Shown piece by piece: positions 63,881 to 64,000 of a stretch of DNA of 64,000 nt. The first letter of the stretch is position 1. Every line of letters starts with the position of its first letter. A model generated the notes under the pieces. The model made no database searches. It was not told the origin of the DNA and saw only the letters and a program-made list of their open reading frames with translations. The position numbers and the translations under genes were made by a program. The DNA is taken from NCBI GenBank assembly GCA_002007465.1, contig LNAC01000379.1, positions 1,101,846 through 1,165,845 of the forward strand, read 5' to 3'. Origin of the DNA: Ailurus styani (lineage: Eukaryota; Chordata; Mammalia; Carnivora; Ailuridae).

Positions 63881-64000
63881 CAGGCGCCTGGGTGGCTCAG
63901 TGGGTTAAAGCCTCTGCCTTCGGCTCAGGTCATGATCTCAGGGTCCTGGGATCAAGGCCCGCATCGGGCTTCCTGCTCAGCGGGGAGCCTGCTTCCTCCT
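63881..64000 (+). mobile_element. CAN-SINE, sense, runs off the window
   Basis: GGCGCCTGGGTGGCTCAGTG to GCCTGCTTCCTCCT at the last base. The 3' part lies outside the window. Confidence 0.95.

Overview
This window reads as nuclear DNA from a carnivoran mammal. The strongest evidence is about fifty tRNA-Lys-derived CAN-SINE (SINEC) copies. Each has a head like GGCGCCTGGGTGGCTCAG, a CT-rich middle and an AAATAAATAAAATCTT tail. Many middles read CTGCCTGCCTCTCTGCCTAC then TTGTGATCTCTCTCTGTCA, a form I associate with mustelids (ferret, mink, marten, otter). One copy at 462-652 has the more general arctoid middle. The species is an inference from repeat type only.

I find no intact protein-coding gene, CRISPR array, operon or functional RNA gene. 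The window looks intergenic or intronic. The one recognisable gene-derived unit is a processed retrocopy of ATP5MK (USMG5/DAPIT, a small ATP-synthase membrane subunit) at about 47848-48198, with leader, near-complete reading frame, 3' UTR, AATAAA signal and A-tail. It lies just after a 299-base assembly gap (47463-47761).

Layout. 1-2.6 kb: stacked SINEs, an old LTR and a 5'-truncated young L1 with a possible 3' transduction. 2.6-7.9 kb: mostly unique sequence with MIR, SINE and (CA)n. 7.9-13.35 kb: a nested pile of antisense L1/HAL1 remnants cut by SINEs, including an ORF1 fragment. 13.7-20.2 kb: MLT1-type LTR, MIR, a long L2 and more L1/SINE. 20.7-23.2 kb: SINE-free and higher in GC, with two CTCF-like motifs and a small CpG-rich block. 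23.2-35.9 kb: dense SINE/L2/MIR/L1. 35.9-39.7 kb: free of SINEs, with a pyrimidine tract, a candidate conserved element and a tailed retro-insertion of unknown origin. 39.8-47.4 kb: MIR/L2/SINE, then unique sequence with a second candidate regulatory element. 47.4-53.2 kb: gap, retrocopy, old L1 remnants and a very short twin-primed L1. 53.2-60.3 kb: unique sequence with a ZNF143-like motif, an LTR with internal duplications, L2 and MLT1. 60.3-64 kb: nested L1s in both orientations and SINEs running off the end.

Repeat family names rest on recognition of consensus features by eye. SINE and young L1 calls are firm, often with target-site duplications (TSDs) read directly. Names and edges of old LTR, L1M and HAL1 elements are approximate. 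The regulatory candidates are motif-level inferences. No undescribed multi-gene system is visible. The most unusual items are the unidentified A-tailed insertion (37321-37517), the twin-primed mini-L1 (51689-51867), the possible L1 transduction (1321-2196) and the repeatedly used target site at 46-665.
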